Shown: one piece after another, positions 35,165-45,783 of the stretch
Layout: each line of letters begins with the position of its first letter
Position numbering within the stretch: the first letter of the stretch is position 1
NCBI RefSeq assembly: GCF_024139115.2
Contig: NC_085140.1
Location: 235,602,371 to 235,666,370, forward strand
DNA from: Armigeres subalbatus
Taxonomy: Eukaryota; Arthropoda; Insecta; Diptera; Culicidae
Direction: 5' to 3'
Length of the DNA stretch: 64,000 bases
Translations under genes and position numbers: made by a program
Notes under the pieces: model-generated
Told to the model about the DNA's origin: nothing
The model's input: the letters and a program-made list of their open reading frames with translations, nothing else
Database searches by the model: none

Positions 35165-36560
35165 TATAACAAAGCCTAATCGCTCTGTTGCAAGAAGCTT
35201 GGAAGCCTGTTTAAGCGGTTCGTAAGCTTCCTTTCAAGAGCCTTGAAAGCCTTTTTTAATAAGCTATGTCCATTTAGAATCCGGAATAATAAAATCATCT
35301 GTATCTCGGTAACGGATTGACGTACAAATAAGGTTAATACATCAAAACAAGGGTAATTCACTGTACTTTAAAGAAAAAATATTGATACAAATCATTTCTT
35401 CTTGTTTCTAGTGAAAATTCGCACCTTCTTCTTTATTCCTCTCATCAAAAGTTGCACACCTCCTCCAACTTCCTTGGCACATTTGTTCCACATTTTGGTC
35501 ATCTGAGTCGCGTCCCGAGCTGTTTTTCCACTTTTCTTAAGCTTCCGCTTCATTACTGCCTAAAATGTCTCGAAGGGCCGGAGCTGTGAGTAGATGCGTG
35601 GATTTATGTTTTTATCGATGAAATCTTCGTTATTATCGCAGTACCACTGGATGACTCGGCTGTAGTGGAAACTCGCCAAATCTGGCCAAAACTTCACGGG
35701 ACCTTTATGGTCTTTATGAAAGGTAGACCGCGGTTTTTGAGACATTCCTCCTTGTACAGCTCGAATCCATCGAGTCCATCGTCTTATTCGCCACAAACAC
35801 TAAGGTATTTGCTCCACAGCTGCATATCTCTTGCCAAAATCATCTGTTTTTTTTGCAAGTTTGTCCAAAAAGCAAACTTAAACTTCGCAGGAACTACTCC
35901 TCGTGCCGTCGCCATGTAGCAGCCTTCTTTCAAGAGGCTCGAAATCCCTTTCTAAGAATCTCGGAAGTCTCATTTAAAGAAACTCATAAGCCTCTTATTT
36001 AAAGGCGTGGAAGCCTTCTTTCAAGATGCTCGCTTTAGAGAGCTTCAGAGGCCTCCTTCTAAATCGTCTAGAGACCTACTTTCAAGAGGCTCGGAAGCCT
36101 TTTCTAAGAATCTCCGAACCTTTCTTTCAAGTTGCTTGGAAGTATCCTTTCAAGAGGGCCCAAAGCCTCCTTTCAAGAGGATCGGAAGCAACTCTTCAAG
36201 AGCCTTAGAGACCTTCTTCCGGATGATTTACAGGCCTCCTTTCAAGAGGTTTGAAAGCCTCATTTCAAGATGATCGGAAGGCACCATTCAAGAGCCTTAT
36301 GGGCCTCCATCGAAATGGTTATGAGGTCTCCTTACAAGAGGCTCAGATGCAGCCTTCCAAGAGATTCGAAAGCCTCCTTTCAAGAGGCTCGGAAGCCTTC
36401 TTTCATGAGCCTTAGAGGCCTCTTTCCAAATGGTTCAGAGGCCTGTTTTCAAGAGATTCGGAAGTCTTTTTTCAAAAGTCTCAGAAGCCTTCTTGCGAGT
36501 GGTTCAGGAGCCTCCTTTCCAGATTCTCAGAGCCTCCTTTCAAGAGGGTCGGATTCTTCC
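35165..36560. repeat. Minisatellite of about 30 bp, split by a mariner
   Basis: Imperfect units of CCTCCTTTCAAGAGGCTCGG plus AAGC run from 35925 to 36560, and a shorter stretch lies at 35165-35275. The gap between them is filled by the mariner relic at 35276-35920. The multiple-of-three period produces long meaningless frames such as 36270-36611. Confidence 0.85.
35276..35920 (-). pseudogene. ITmD37E-like mariner transposase relic
   Basis: On the minus strand the sequence reads through GVVPAKFKFAF, a GLPFIKTIK-like stretch, then KGPVKFWPDLASFHYSRVIQ, a second acidic block RPFE, and a basic tail (KRKLKKSGK, MWNKCAKEVGG, IKKKVRIF). The WPDLASxHYS block and the RPxE block mark the last two catalytic acids of the IS630/Tc1/mariner superfamily. 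Thirty-six residues lie between them, one fewer than the 37 of the mosquito ITmD37E family, which fits a small deletion. At least one frameshift separates the N-terminal and C-terminal parts. It is inserted in a minisatellite. Confidence 0.8.
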
Positions 36561-38040
36561 TTTACTACTGTAGATCGCAAGCTGAACCCAAAGACAGTTT
36601 GGATGACCTAACACATCCCAAACAAATATGCTTCAACTTGTTTTGTTGTTTTTCGCATTGTTAATCACGAAAACAAATGGAATATATCAAATGTACTGTG
36701 GCTGGATCATCTCTGAGTGCTTTATTAATTTCCTATAAGACAAACATAATTTTGTGACCAGAGAAAGCAATGGAGCATTTTATTCTGCCGATATTTCTAT
36801 AGATTAGAAACACGGTTGTGAATTTGAAAAGTTTTGTGGGAAGTTGTTTTAGCCTCACAACTATTACAACACAATGTCCAAAACCTAAGTCTAACTGCAG
36901 ATAAACTAACACCTCCTAATTTGAAATAATGAATCCATCAATAAGCATCACAGTATTTGGGTTAAGGCAAAAGCTAGTTCGTTTACCGTACTGCGGAATA
37001 ACTAATCGCAGCTTAAAACACTATAGCGAATCATTATAACTTCAAAGCGTATCGACAAATGAATGCCTCTTGATCGCACCAGCGAAAAAATCATTTGCGA
37101 CAGCAGGTTATTGAACGTCCAAAAAAGCAGAGGAAATTTTATCGATTCCATATTTATACGATGCACATCGGGGTGGATGGGAAGATGGAATAAGGTGTGA
37201 ATCATACGTCAGTAAATCATTTTCGCCCAAATAGGTTCGTTTTATATACTTACCTACAGCAGCACGGAGCAGCAAATGAGCGATGATGGTTTAGTTGGAA
37301 TGCCGATTGTGAATGATGACGATAGAAGTTAAGCACATCGGGTGGAAGAAGCACGAAGTGGAGCCGCTGGGCAGTGGTCGATAAGATTGCTCTCCCGTGC
37401 TGCGGCTTCAGAATTTAGATATAGACGGTATGAACCCGTGGTACCGTACTGTTGTAGTGTTTTTAGCCGCTGGAGTGCCTAAATCATCTCCACTCCACGA
37501 AATATGATGGTTGAGGCAATTTGTGTATAGATAGAAAAAGTGTTCAACACATTTTTGCCAAGACCCGTTACAATCTTTTCGATAAAAGCTGTTCAACCAT
37601 ATTATTTCGATTACATGCAGCCTTCGACTGATGCAATGTTGATTAAGGCATTCGAAGAATTTAAAACAAACTTTTTTCCTTTACATAAGAGTTTCTAGCT
37701 TCAGCTTTAACTGGTCTGTAGGCTGTGGCAAGCTTGTTTACATTATTAGCTTATAGCTCTTCTAGGTCATATGCATGCTGAATTTAAGTTTAGTTTTAGT
37801 CTATTTAACCTTTCCGTCACCAACGTCTGTTTTTAAGGGCTTTCAAAAATCTAAACTGCTGTAAAAATCGCATTTCTTGACCGATTCTTTCGCAACAAGT
37901 TGCATTCCATCCGGATGGATCCCAATTTTTGATTTATACTAGTTTCTAGGCTATCCACAGTACGGTTACAGAATTATTTCAGATTCCGTTGGGGTCAGTT
38001 GTCAACGGAATAAGTGACCATTTACAATTTTAAGTCAAAA
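36561..38040. other. Unassigned intronic sequence
   Basis: Mostly unique-looking AT-rich sequence. A moderately GC-rich patch at 37240-37460 shows no recognisable coding or repeat signature. Confidence 0.4.
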
Positions 38041-38052
38041 CAGGTTGTGCGA

Positions 38053-38267
38053 CACCTCAAACTTCATGATTTTACAAAGCAATGATGAGAATGATATTTT
38101 TAGGGTTCCTGGCCCACTCGGATTCAATCCGGCCATATCGGTCCCAATCCGGGGACCAACGGAATGGCCATTTTCTAAATTGATTCACCTCAAACTTCAT
38201 GATTTTACAAAGCGATGATGGGAATGATGTTTTTAGAGTTCCTGGCCCACTCGGATTCAATCCGGCC
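38053..38267. repeat. Two-copy tandem repeat (period 133 bp)
   Basis: CACCTCAAACTTCATGATTT plus about 60 further bases (ending GGCCCACTCGGATTCAATCC) occur at 38053 and 38186 with few differences. The CTTCATGATTTTRCAAA core also occurs in the inverted repeat at 49463-49771. Confidence 0.85.
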
Positions 38268-38750
38268 TCGACTATTTCTAATTTCTTAAAAGATACCAAT
38301 AAATATTTAAAGTATGTGTTGACGTAATGAGACACAAAGAAATCCGACTCATTTTTCAAACTGATTGTCATATTTTTATGGATCACATCGGCATATGTGT
38401 AGTGTTGATGTACCGTCTATATAGGTCTAGGTATATAAATCTCGGCTAAATAAGTTTTTGTCAATTTATTAAATACCAAATCCTATCCGGCGAATGAGAA
38501 AACGGACAAAGAGATACGTCATTTTTGCACATCCGTTGCGTCGTAACCGAGAAATGCTCACACGCATCAATCACGCATGCCATTCTAACGTTCTCCGCTC
38601 GATTCTGCCAGTCAGTCTGTCTGCAGCTTGAAATTCCTGGGCCACGAAAACCACATGCCTCCCAGCTACCACGCCGTGAAAAATGGCATAGTTTTCGATA
38701 TTGATCACCCACCAATAAACTTCCTTTATCTCCATTTTCTTCCGTTCCAG

Positions 38751-38938
38751 TAACCGACTCTCGAGGCTATCACCAACCCCTTCACTACCAACAGCAACAA
38801 CAGCAACAGCAGCAGCAGCAGCAACATCATCAGCACCAGCACTCATCGCAGCATACCACGCCGACTACGCAGAAAAAGAAGGGTTTCTTCAAGAGTTTTT
38901 GGAAAAAATCACGTCACTATTCGCTAGAGAAACAGTAA
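38751..38938 (+). CDS. Terminal coding exon: polyglutamine and basic C-terminal tail
   Basis: A strong acceptor (CTTTATCTCCATTTTCTTCC, then GTTCCAG to 38750) precedes an exon whose first two bases (TA) complete a codon begun by the G at 387. Sixty-one codons follow, then TAA at 38936-38938. The peptide starts TDSRGYHQPLHY. It then has 12 glutamines encoded by mixed CAA and CAG codons, a His/Gln stretch, and a basic aromatic end: KKKGFFKSFWKKSRHYSLEK plus Q. Mixed codons argue for selected protein rather than a recent CAG expansion. The last 20 residues look like a membrane- or partner-binding tail. I do not recognise the gene. Exon call is strong; direct splicing to 280-387 is inferred from phase. 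Confidence 0.8.
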
Positions 38939-39535
38939 GCCATGTCGGAACAAACGAGTTCGTAATTTTTTTGCTAAAGTCGTTGAAACAAACAACTCAG
39001 AATATTTATACACATTGTATTTGCGGGTGGAAGTACTTTAACCAAAACTCTAACAAACAGCAATCTCTTATCTATTGGCCTAACCGAAAAGGAAAAAAAA
39101 AACATTCGAAAGGGAGAAGACGATTCCGAAAGAGGCATAATTGTGGCATAGAAAGCGCAAGTTTTAATGGAAGTAACAGAACATGATAACATATTATTGA
39201 AGAATTGAAAGAAAATAGTAACCACCAAAGATTCAACACAAAACTTTGTCGCTTTTGGTAAGTAACAATTATCTGAGTATAATAGGCATGTGCGTTAGAC
39301 TGGTTCGAAAGCGATTACAATCCTATTTTTGTTTTTCATCTTTTCAGAATCGAAGAAACCTCTTTTGGGATGTGTTTCAAAATTTGTAACATGCGTATTA
39401 TCGCATGAGCCATTAATTTCACATTTCCTCTATAACGTGAATCCAAGTGCCTCTTTGAGGACGGATGCAAACGGGTTTTCCCTCTGTCAAAGTTTTTAGT
39501 TGAAAATAAAATAAATACTCTAGGAATAGTATACC
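38939..39535 (+). other. Probable 3' UTR with polyadenylation signals
   Basis: Unique-looking AT-rich sequence follows the stop codon. Overlapping AATAAA signals lie at 39505-39515. The true transcript end could be further downstream, because mosquito 3' UTRs are often long. Confidence 0.45.
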
Positions 39536-39738
39536 GTAGTATACCATTGCAGAGAATTATAAGAAGGACTTCGGGTTTTACAGTAAAACTACATTCTTGC
39601 AGATTTTTAAAAATATATAAATAAAGTATAACGATTTTAGATTCAATCTCATGTTCAGAGCATCAGTTTAAAATATCTATTTATTTATTTATTTAATGTG
39701 TTACAAAAGGAACAGAATCGTAGACCTATGGGAAGATC

Positions 39739-39893
39739 CATTAATTACGTAACGCAAACATTGGCTATTTTGAATGAAGCACCAGCACCAAACACCACCC
39801 CCAACACTTTTTGTATGGATCATTAAAAAAATTTGTTTGGATTGTTCGGGCAATCTCTCCTTCGCCTCTAAGCATTACGCAATTTATGGATGT
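39739..39893. mobile_element. MITE of the TTACGTAACGC family
   Basis: The left end TCCATTAATTACGTAACGCA and the inverse of the right end, TCCATAAATTGCGTAATGC, match in 15 of the first 19 bases. The interior is CCACCCCC-rich, as in the element at 50765. Confidence 0.65.
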
Positions 39894-39894
39894 A

Positions 39895-41000
39895 CGAAGA
39901 GCAAGCTAACTGGAGATTTTTTGGAGATTCTAAGGATCCGATAGATGGAAGCTTTGGCCACAACATACGATACGTGCTGTTTAAATGTGAGTTGGGAATT
40001 CCAAAATCACTCTCAACTCATTAAAATGATCCACGCGTTCAATGTCTGCATTCAGTAAATGATAGCTGGAGTGAATCGGATTTTTCTTCCAAATAAAAAT
40101 TACTGAACATCAATCTGCGAACATTTCAAGCTGCTGTTCGAGAAAGCAACAATCTTCAGTGACAGATCGCCTGCGAATGATAGTGGTGCCTTAACTCATT
40201 CCCGCACACAACTTTTTTCAAAGACTTCAATAGGAAGGAATCATTTTTGAGCAAATTATCTCCTATGACAAGAGTCTCAGGATAACAGCAGTCTTCCTCT
40301 GTGAGGTATGAATGAAACCATCGCATCGTAGAAAACAACCGCTAATGCCGAACTTAATAAATTTTGAACTTTTGTAATCGCAATGTCGTGATTCACTTTA
40401 TCGAATGCAGCGGCCAGATCTATGTAAATCACATCAGTGTGCACACGTTGTGACATACTATCGGTTACAGGAAGTTAGTCAGAGCAAATTAGTAGATAAC
40501 GATCACTCAGACGTGAAGCCATGTTGGTCGTTCCAAAATAATCAGCTCGAATAATTTAGAAACAGCATTTAACGATGAGATCCCGCGGACCGCGGTAGTT
40601 ATTATTATCACGTTTGTTGCCCTTCTTGTGAACCGGAAAAATGCCACTGTTGATAGATGCTTGGAAAAAAAGAATCATCGGGGTCATCAAATGTCTTTTC
40701 AGAAGAACCGAGGGAAATCCATCGGGTCCCGGAAAAAGAAGCACTAATAACCATCCTTGCGTCAATGTCAATGACGCCAAGAGTTTGGTTGTCAGTTGGA
40801 GCGGTGTTCACAGCATTCTCAGTTTCCACGGCTGTTGGTACCTCGTTTGAGAACACACTCAAGTACTTCTCGGAGAAGATCGAACAAGTCCATTGATTGA
40901 ATTTGTACAGGAAATCAACAGATGACTGCTGGGGGCTATGCTTCCTTTTCAACAATAATACCTAGAATGCAGATAAATGTTGGGAAATTAGAGGGAAATA
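39895..41000 (-). pseudogene. Jockey-like non-LTR reverse transcriptase relic
   Basis: Reading leftward, the pieces follow polymerase order: FSEKYLSVFSN, then GPDGFPSVLLKR, FPVHKKGNKRDNNNYRG, a VIYIDLAAAFDKVNHDIAI-type block holding the first catalytic aspartate region, MRWFHSYLTEEDCC, and a DIERVDHFNEL thumb piece near 40040. These are standard Jockey-type reverse transcriptase landmarks in the right order, but in several frames and with stops. The FADD catalytic segment is not readable. No RNase H or 3' tail was found. Confidence 0.85.
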
Positions 41001-41046
41001 TTGCTAAGAAACAATTGCCCGTTAAGAGCCAAGGGTTAAACCCGGT

Positions 41047-41173
41047 CAGTGGCGTAGCCACGGGGGTGGTTTTGGGCATAAACCTCCCCCCAGAGACAAA
41101 ATTTTTAAAAGATTTTTTTTCGAAAAAAAAATGTTCAGAAAAGCCCCCCCCCCCTTTTCTGGCTACGCCACTG
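41047..41173. mobile_element. 127-bp hAT MITE with perfect 8-bp TSD
   Basis: The ends are CAGTGGCGTAGCCA and its exact inverse, TGGCTACGCCACTG. AACCCGGT is duplicated exactly on both sides (41039-41046 and 41174-41181). The 127-bp body holds a poly-C/poly-A core and no coding capacity. Confidence 0.95.
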
Positions 41174-41199
41174 AACCCGGTTAACCTCGGTTTCGTTTA

Positions 41200-41790
41200 T
41201 GTGTCATTGAATGGATATGCTATGAAATGAGAATAAAATACTGCAACGAGGTAGTGGTTGAATTCAATATTTGTACAGCGGTAAGTGCGGACGTTTGAGA
41301 TGTCAGAGAAGAATTTACCGTCAATTAGAACGTGGTCGATTTGGTTTTCCGTTTCTTGATTATAAATACATTTCCTCCCTGGCGTTTATGTAGACGATGA
41401 CGATTTTGACGTCCCGCAGTGGGCATCCATCGTATGTCTGCTCCAGCTCTGCATAAAACGCTTCTTTCTCGTCGTCGGGTCTCCCTCCGTGTGGAATTAA
41501 TGATGATGTTATAGTTGAGGAAACGGCCTTTTATCCTCAGCTTGCACATCCTTGCGTGTCACCCAATCACAAGTTGACGCATCTAGCCTAACACTATGAA
41601 GCCGGTTCCAAGCTCGTTGGTGGTACCACAGCGTTCTGTCCTGTGCAGCAGATTTCCTGCAGTGCTACGACGTCGAAGTTGCGGGGTTGTAAATCATCGT
41701 AGATTATCCTGCGAAGCCTAACGACTTGCAGTTCCATGTTCCAGTCTTCCATTCGTGATCCTTTATTCGTCGCCTAGGCGATGTCGTTCG
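41200..41790 (-). pseudogene. Non-LTR retrotransposon endonuclease relic
   Basis: The minus strand reads NELGTGFIVLG, then MCKLRIKGRFLNYNIII, an ETRRREKRFMQSW-like stretch, and near 41230-41280 TNIEFNHYLVAVF, which corresponds to the SDHYLV end of apurinic-type endonuclease domains with the Asp replaced by Asn. Order and spacing match the endonuclease of a non-LTR element, with stops and frameshifts. It lies upstream of the RT relic at 39895-41000 in the same orientation, so both could be parts of one element split by the hAT MITE, but they may also be separate. Confidence 0.75.
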
Positions 41791-41891
41791 TAATGGTTGT
41801 TTCAAAGGCGGCTTATTGGAGCTGCGCAAACCTCCTGTCTCGTCGGAGACAGTGGATACATGCAGCATACAAGAAGTTTAACAGAACCCAC

Positions 41892-42501
41892 CACGGAGAA
41901 AAAAAATACGGTATAATCAACCGGATTCAACAATAACAGTATTTATTGTTGATACAATGAATAACAATATGTATTGTTGATACAATCACAAATAGGATTG
42001 AATCAACCATACGCGATAGTTGATTCAACTCTCGAATATATTTGTTTCAACCATGCTTTCCAGCTGTCACTGTCAAATAATACATCAGAAAACAACAATA
42101 TTCATGGTTGTTTTTACATTCGAAAATGCTGTGAAACTACTTTATCGACAATATAATGACAACAACAAAAGAGGAAAAAGTGACAGAAGCAGAATCGAAC
42201 TAGTTACATGGGGAATGAGAGTCGTACACTTTACCTCTGCACCGCGCTTACTTCATGTAGACAGGATGATTTATGTAGATCAGTTTATACAGATTTTCCA
42301 AATCATGAAATGGTTGTTAGAAGAACGATATTATTATTGTTTCAATCATGCGATGCAAGATTGAAACAACAATAATGTTCAATTGAATTAAGCATGTGAA
42401 CATGCTGAAACAACAACATTGAAGATTGAAACAACAACATTCGCGTTGTTTGATGCAACAATTTGAATAGTTGTCTTAATCTTGCAAGATTCTTCTGCGT
42501 G
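41892..42501. mobile_element. 0.6-kb TIR element with TTGTTTCAAC repeats
   Basis: The left end CACGGAGAA matches the inverse of the right end, CACGCAGAA. Both subterminal regions are full of TTGAAACAACAAC or GTTGATACAATC motifs in alternating senses. There is no transposase frame. Confidence 0.62.
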
Positions 42502-43140
42502 CTGTAAAACCTCACCACATCGTATGCAAGCATCACAACTCACAGATGGCCTGGAGAGGGAACGTCAAGCCCTTGGGCATACTCCCTGCTGCGCTGCGTG
42601 TCCAACACAAAATCACGCTCATACTAATTCCTGTTTTCGTAATCATTCTTTTCAGTGAACATATCTGAATACGCAATCGATTGGACCTCGGTCCAATAAT
42701 CCATATTCATCGATGCATACTTAACGATTCTTTATTTTCCTTCCTGTGATATTCGGGATCTTTCGGGATCTCATAGATGTGTATAATTCATCCGCAGTAC
42801 AAATAGCACGTGCTATTAAAGCACTCAACGCCAGGATCCACGATGTGACGGCCAAATTTTCAAAAATAACAAAGTAGCTTTTTTCTGGAGGTATGTTTTT
42901 CTTAGGCGACTATCTGGCGCTTATTTTTTGTTGCGAGTAAAAATAAGCGGAGTAGATTTTTTATAAGCGGTACAATACACTGAATTCTGATTTTACACAA
43001 TTTTATATCAAACGATTTTTTTACACGATTTTCTCGAAGTTACGCCATTTTCAAAAAGCATATTATAATTTTATTTTGTGCCAGATTGTAATAAAGCGAA
43101 ATACAAAGTATAGAATACGTTCATGGCATATGTTCATGGT
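42502..43140. other. No recognised element
   Basis: AT-rich intergenic sequence; nothing bounded was recognised. Confidence 0.35.
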
Positions 43141-43760
43141 CATCCAAGAAATCCCTAAAGTCAGGCCTTAAGGTCTACATGCGTGAAAAGATGTCTATTG
43201 ACCAGTTTCAAATATGCAACATGCCCTTTGTGGTACACAGAATAGAATGCGTTCATGATATGTGGATATGGTCATCCAAGAGTTCCCCGAAGTCAGGCCT
43301 CAAGGTCTACATGCGTAACCAGAGATCTATTGGCCAGCTTCAAATGTGGAACATGCCCTTTATGGTACACAGAATAGAATTTATTCATGACATATGGACA
43401 TGATCATCCCAGAAATCCCATAAGTCAGGCCTTGAGGTCTACACGCGTAACCAGGGATCTATTGGCCAGTTTTAAATGTGTAAAATGCCCTTTGTGGTAA
43501 ATAGAATAAATTGCGTTCGTGACATGTTGGTATGGTCATCCAAGAATTCCCTGAAATCATGCCTCAAGGTCTACACGCGTAACCAGAGATCTATTGACCA
43601 GCTTCAAATATGGAACCTGTCCTTTGTGGTACACAGAATAGAATGCGTTCATGACGTATCAGTATGGTTATCAAAGAATTCCCTGAAGTTAGGCCTTAAG
43701 GTCTACACGCGTAACCAGAGATCTATCGGTCAGTTTTAAATGTGTAACATGTTTTTTTTT
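43141..43760 (+). repeat. 132-bp satellite array, forward half
   Basis: The marker AGGTCTAC recurs at 43171, 43303, 43435, 43567 and 43699, an exact 132-bp step. Units contain GTCAGGCCTYAAGGTCTAC and GGTACACAGAATAGAATG. Because 132 is a multiple of three, units stay open and give repeating 44-residue peptides. These are not a protein gene. Confidence 0.92.
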
Positions 43761-44925
43761 ATGGCACATAGGATATAATTCTATTCTATAACCCACGAAT
43801 GATCTTTGATTACGCGTGAAGACCCTGAGGCCTTACTTCAGGAATTTCTCGGATGACTAATAACATCTGTTGTGAACACATTCTATTCTATGTTCCTCAA
43901 AGGACATATACAGTGACCGGCATAATAAAAAGCCCACTCGCCGTTTTTTCATACAAAATGGTCAACTTTGGAGATCTAGATATCAATTGAGTGTGTGCCA
44001 ATTTTGCTGAAAATTTGACCAGAGCTCAGATATAACTTGAATTTTACCACACCTGAGTTTCGACCAAATTGATTCATAGGGTAAAAAATTATTGCGGTAA
44101 TACCAAAATGAATGTAATATCTTGAATTCTATAGGTTGTAAACCGATGACTTATTCAGCAAAAACGCGTATTTTGGCAATACAAAAAAGTTTGCTGAATA
44201 TACTTGTACACTAAGAGTTGTGGTTTTCAAGGTATTATAAAATCAATTTTTTGCCAAAAATATCGTTTTGGTATTACCGCGATAATTTTTTACCCTATGA
44301 ATCAATATGGTCGAAATTCAGGTGTGGTAAAATTCAAGTTATATCTGAGCTCTGATCAAATTTTCAGCAAAATTGGTTAACAAGCAATCGATATCTAGAT
44401 CTCCAAAGTTGACCATTTTGTATGAAAAACGGCAAGTGGACTTTTTATTATGCAGATCACTGTACCATATTCAAAACGGACTGAATGATCTTTGGATACG
44501 CCAGTAGATCTCAAGGCCTTACTTCAGGGATTTCTCGGATGACTAATAATATCTATTGTGAACATATTCTTTCTATAATCTACAAAGGGCATGTACCATA
44601 TTCAAAACGGTCTGGATGATCTTTAGTTAGGCATGTAGACCCTAAGGCCTTACTTGAGAGATTTCTCGGATGACTAAGAACATCTCTTGTGAACACATTC
44701 TATTCTATGTTCCTCAAAGGGCATGCAGCATATTCGAAACGGTCCACATGAACTTTGGTCACGCGTGTAGACCCTAAGGCCTTACTTCAGACATTTCTTT
44801 GATGACTTTGAACATCTGTAGTGAACACATTCTATTCAATGTTCCACAAAGAGCATGTAGTATATTCCAACCAGTCCGCATATTCTTCGGTTATGCATGT
44901 GGAGCTTTACGCTTTATTCCATGAA
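43761..44925 (-). repeat. 132-bp satellite array, inverted half
   Basis: The complementary marker (GAYCYYRAGG) occurs at 43821, 44507, 44638, 44770 and about 44902. After removing the 552-bp MITE and its 2-bp TA duplication, steps are 132, 131, 132 and 132. The array points opposite to the forward half, with the dyad centre near 43762. Confidence 0.9.
43911..44462. mobile_element. 552-bp Tc1/mariner-type palindromic MITE
   Basis: CAGTGACCGGCATAATAAAA at the left and its inverse (CAGTGATCTGCATAATAAAA read inward) at the right begin TIRs that run through GGTCAACTTTGGAGATCTAG and on for well over 150 bases. TA is duplicated at 43909-43910 and 44463-44464. It is inserted in one unit of the 132-bp satellite. 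Confidence 0.92.
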
Positions 44926-45433
44926 ATTCTTGGATAACTGGGGCAGTATATCATATGTAGCATCATAATTGGCAGAAGACCTGTGCATCATTTTTTCGTA
45001 ACGCGTTTTTTTTACACCATTTTCTTTTTGCACGCACGCATCTATCGTGTAAAAAGAATTTAGTGTATATAAAAAAAAGTTGGCATTTGCCGAGACGCCT
45101 AGAACTGAAAGTCTCATAAATAGAGGCATAAAAAAAGTTGGGATTTGTACGACACCGTGCATCACTCAAACTCATTTTTTGCTAACTTATATTCGTTTTT
45201 ACTTTCATTTACGATAAAACTTACTAATTACTAATTACTTTCATTTACGAAAATACATTTACGATAAGAAAAAAATGAAAATCAAAATTCAATCTCTTCG
45301 TAAAATAGTTTTTCGTAAATTTTGCATCGGAATTTCAAATCTTGTTCATCTGTATTATTGAACACGAAGTTAGCATTATCTTTCGATAATGAAAAGATCG
45401 ATTTGTGCTATTTTCTTACGGTTTGCTCAATTA
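44926..45433. other. No recognised element
   Basis: AT-rich sequence; short frames have no recognisable domain. Confidence 0.35.
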
Positions 45434-45781
45434 CAGTCGCCTCTCCACATCTCGATATTGAAGGGACCATCGAGATAAGGGGAGGTCGAGGAATGAAACG
45501 ATAAAAGCTAGGTTGCTATAAAAAACGACAACAACACAAATGTCATTTCTTGTTTCGGATGTGTTTGTTATTGTCCCAAGGTGGTCTAGTAGTCTAGAAA
45601 TTTGAATATATCGATATAGGGAGAGAAAATCCTGAACAAAATATGACCAGAACACATCGAGATAGAGAGATATCGAGATAGGAAGGTTATCGAGATGTAG
45701 AAAGCAAAAATGTACGTAGATTGGAGGAACTGAGCAAACCATCGACATAGGGAAAGATATCGAGATGTAGAGAGTCGACTG
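45434..45781. mobile_element. 348-bp mariner-type MITE, CAGTCGACTCTC ends
   Basis: The left CAGTCGCCTCTCCACATCTC and the inverse of the right (CAGTCGACTCTCTACATCTC) match at all but two positions and then share GATAT. TA flanks both sides (45432-45433, 45782-45783). ATCGAGATAGRG motifs repeat inside. The 127-codon minus-strand frame over it is incidental. A relic of the family is at 19905-19975, and a short piece is near 52197. Confidence 0.88.
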
Positions 45782-45783
45782 TA

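Noticed and set aside
36007..36611. Frames of 88-113 codons
   Set aside because: They are minisatellite translations with a repeating period.
43179..43739. Repeating 44-residue peptide frames
   Set aside because: They arise from the 132-bp satellite (a multiple of three), with no start context and no known domain.
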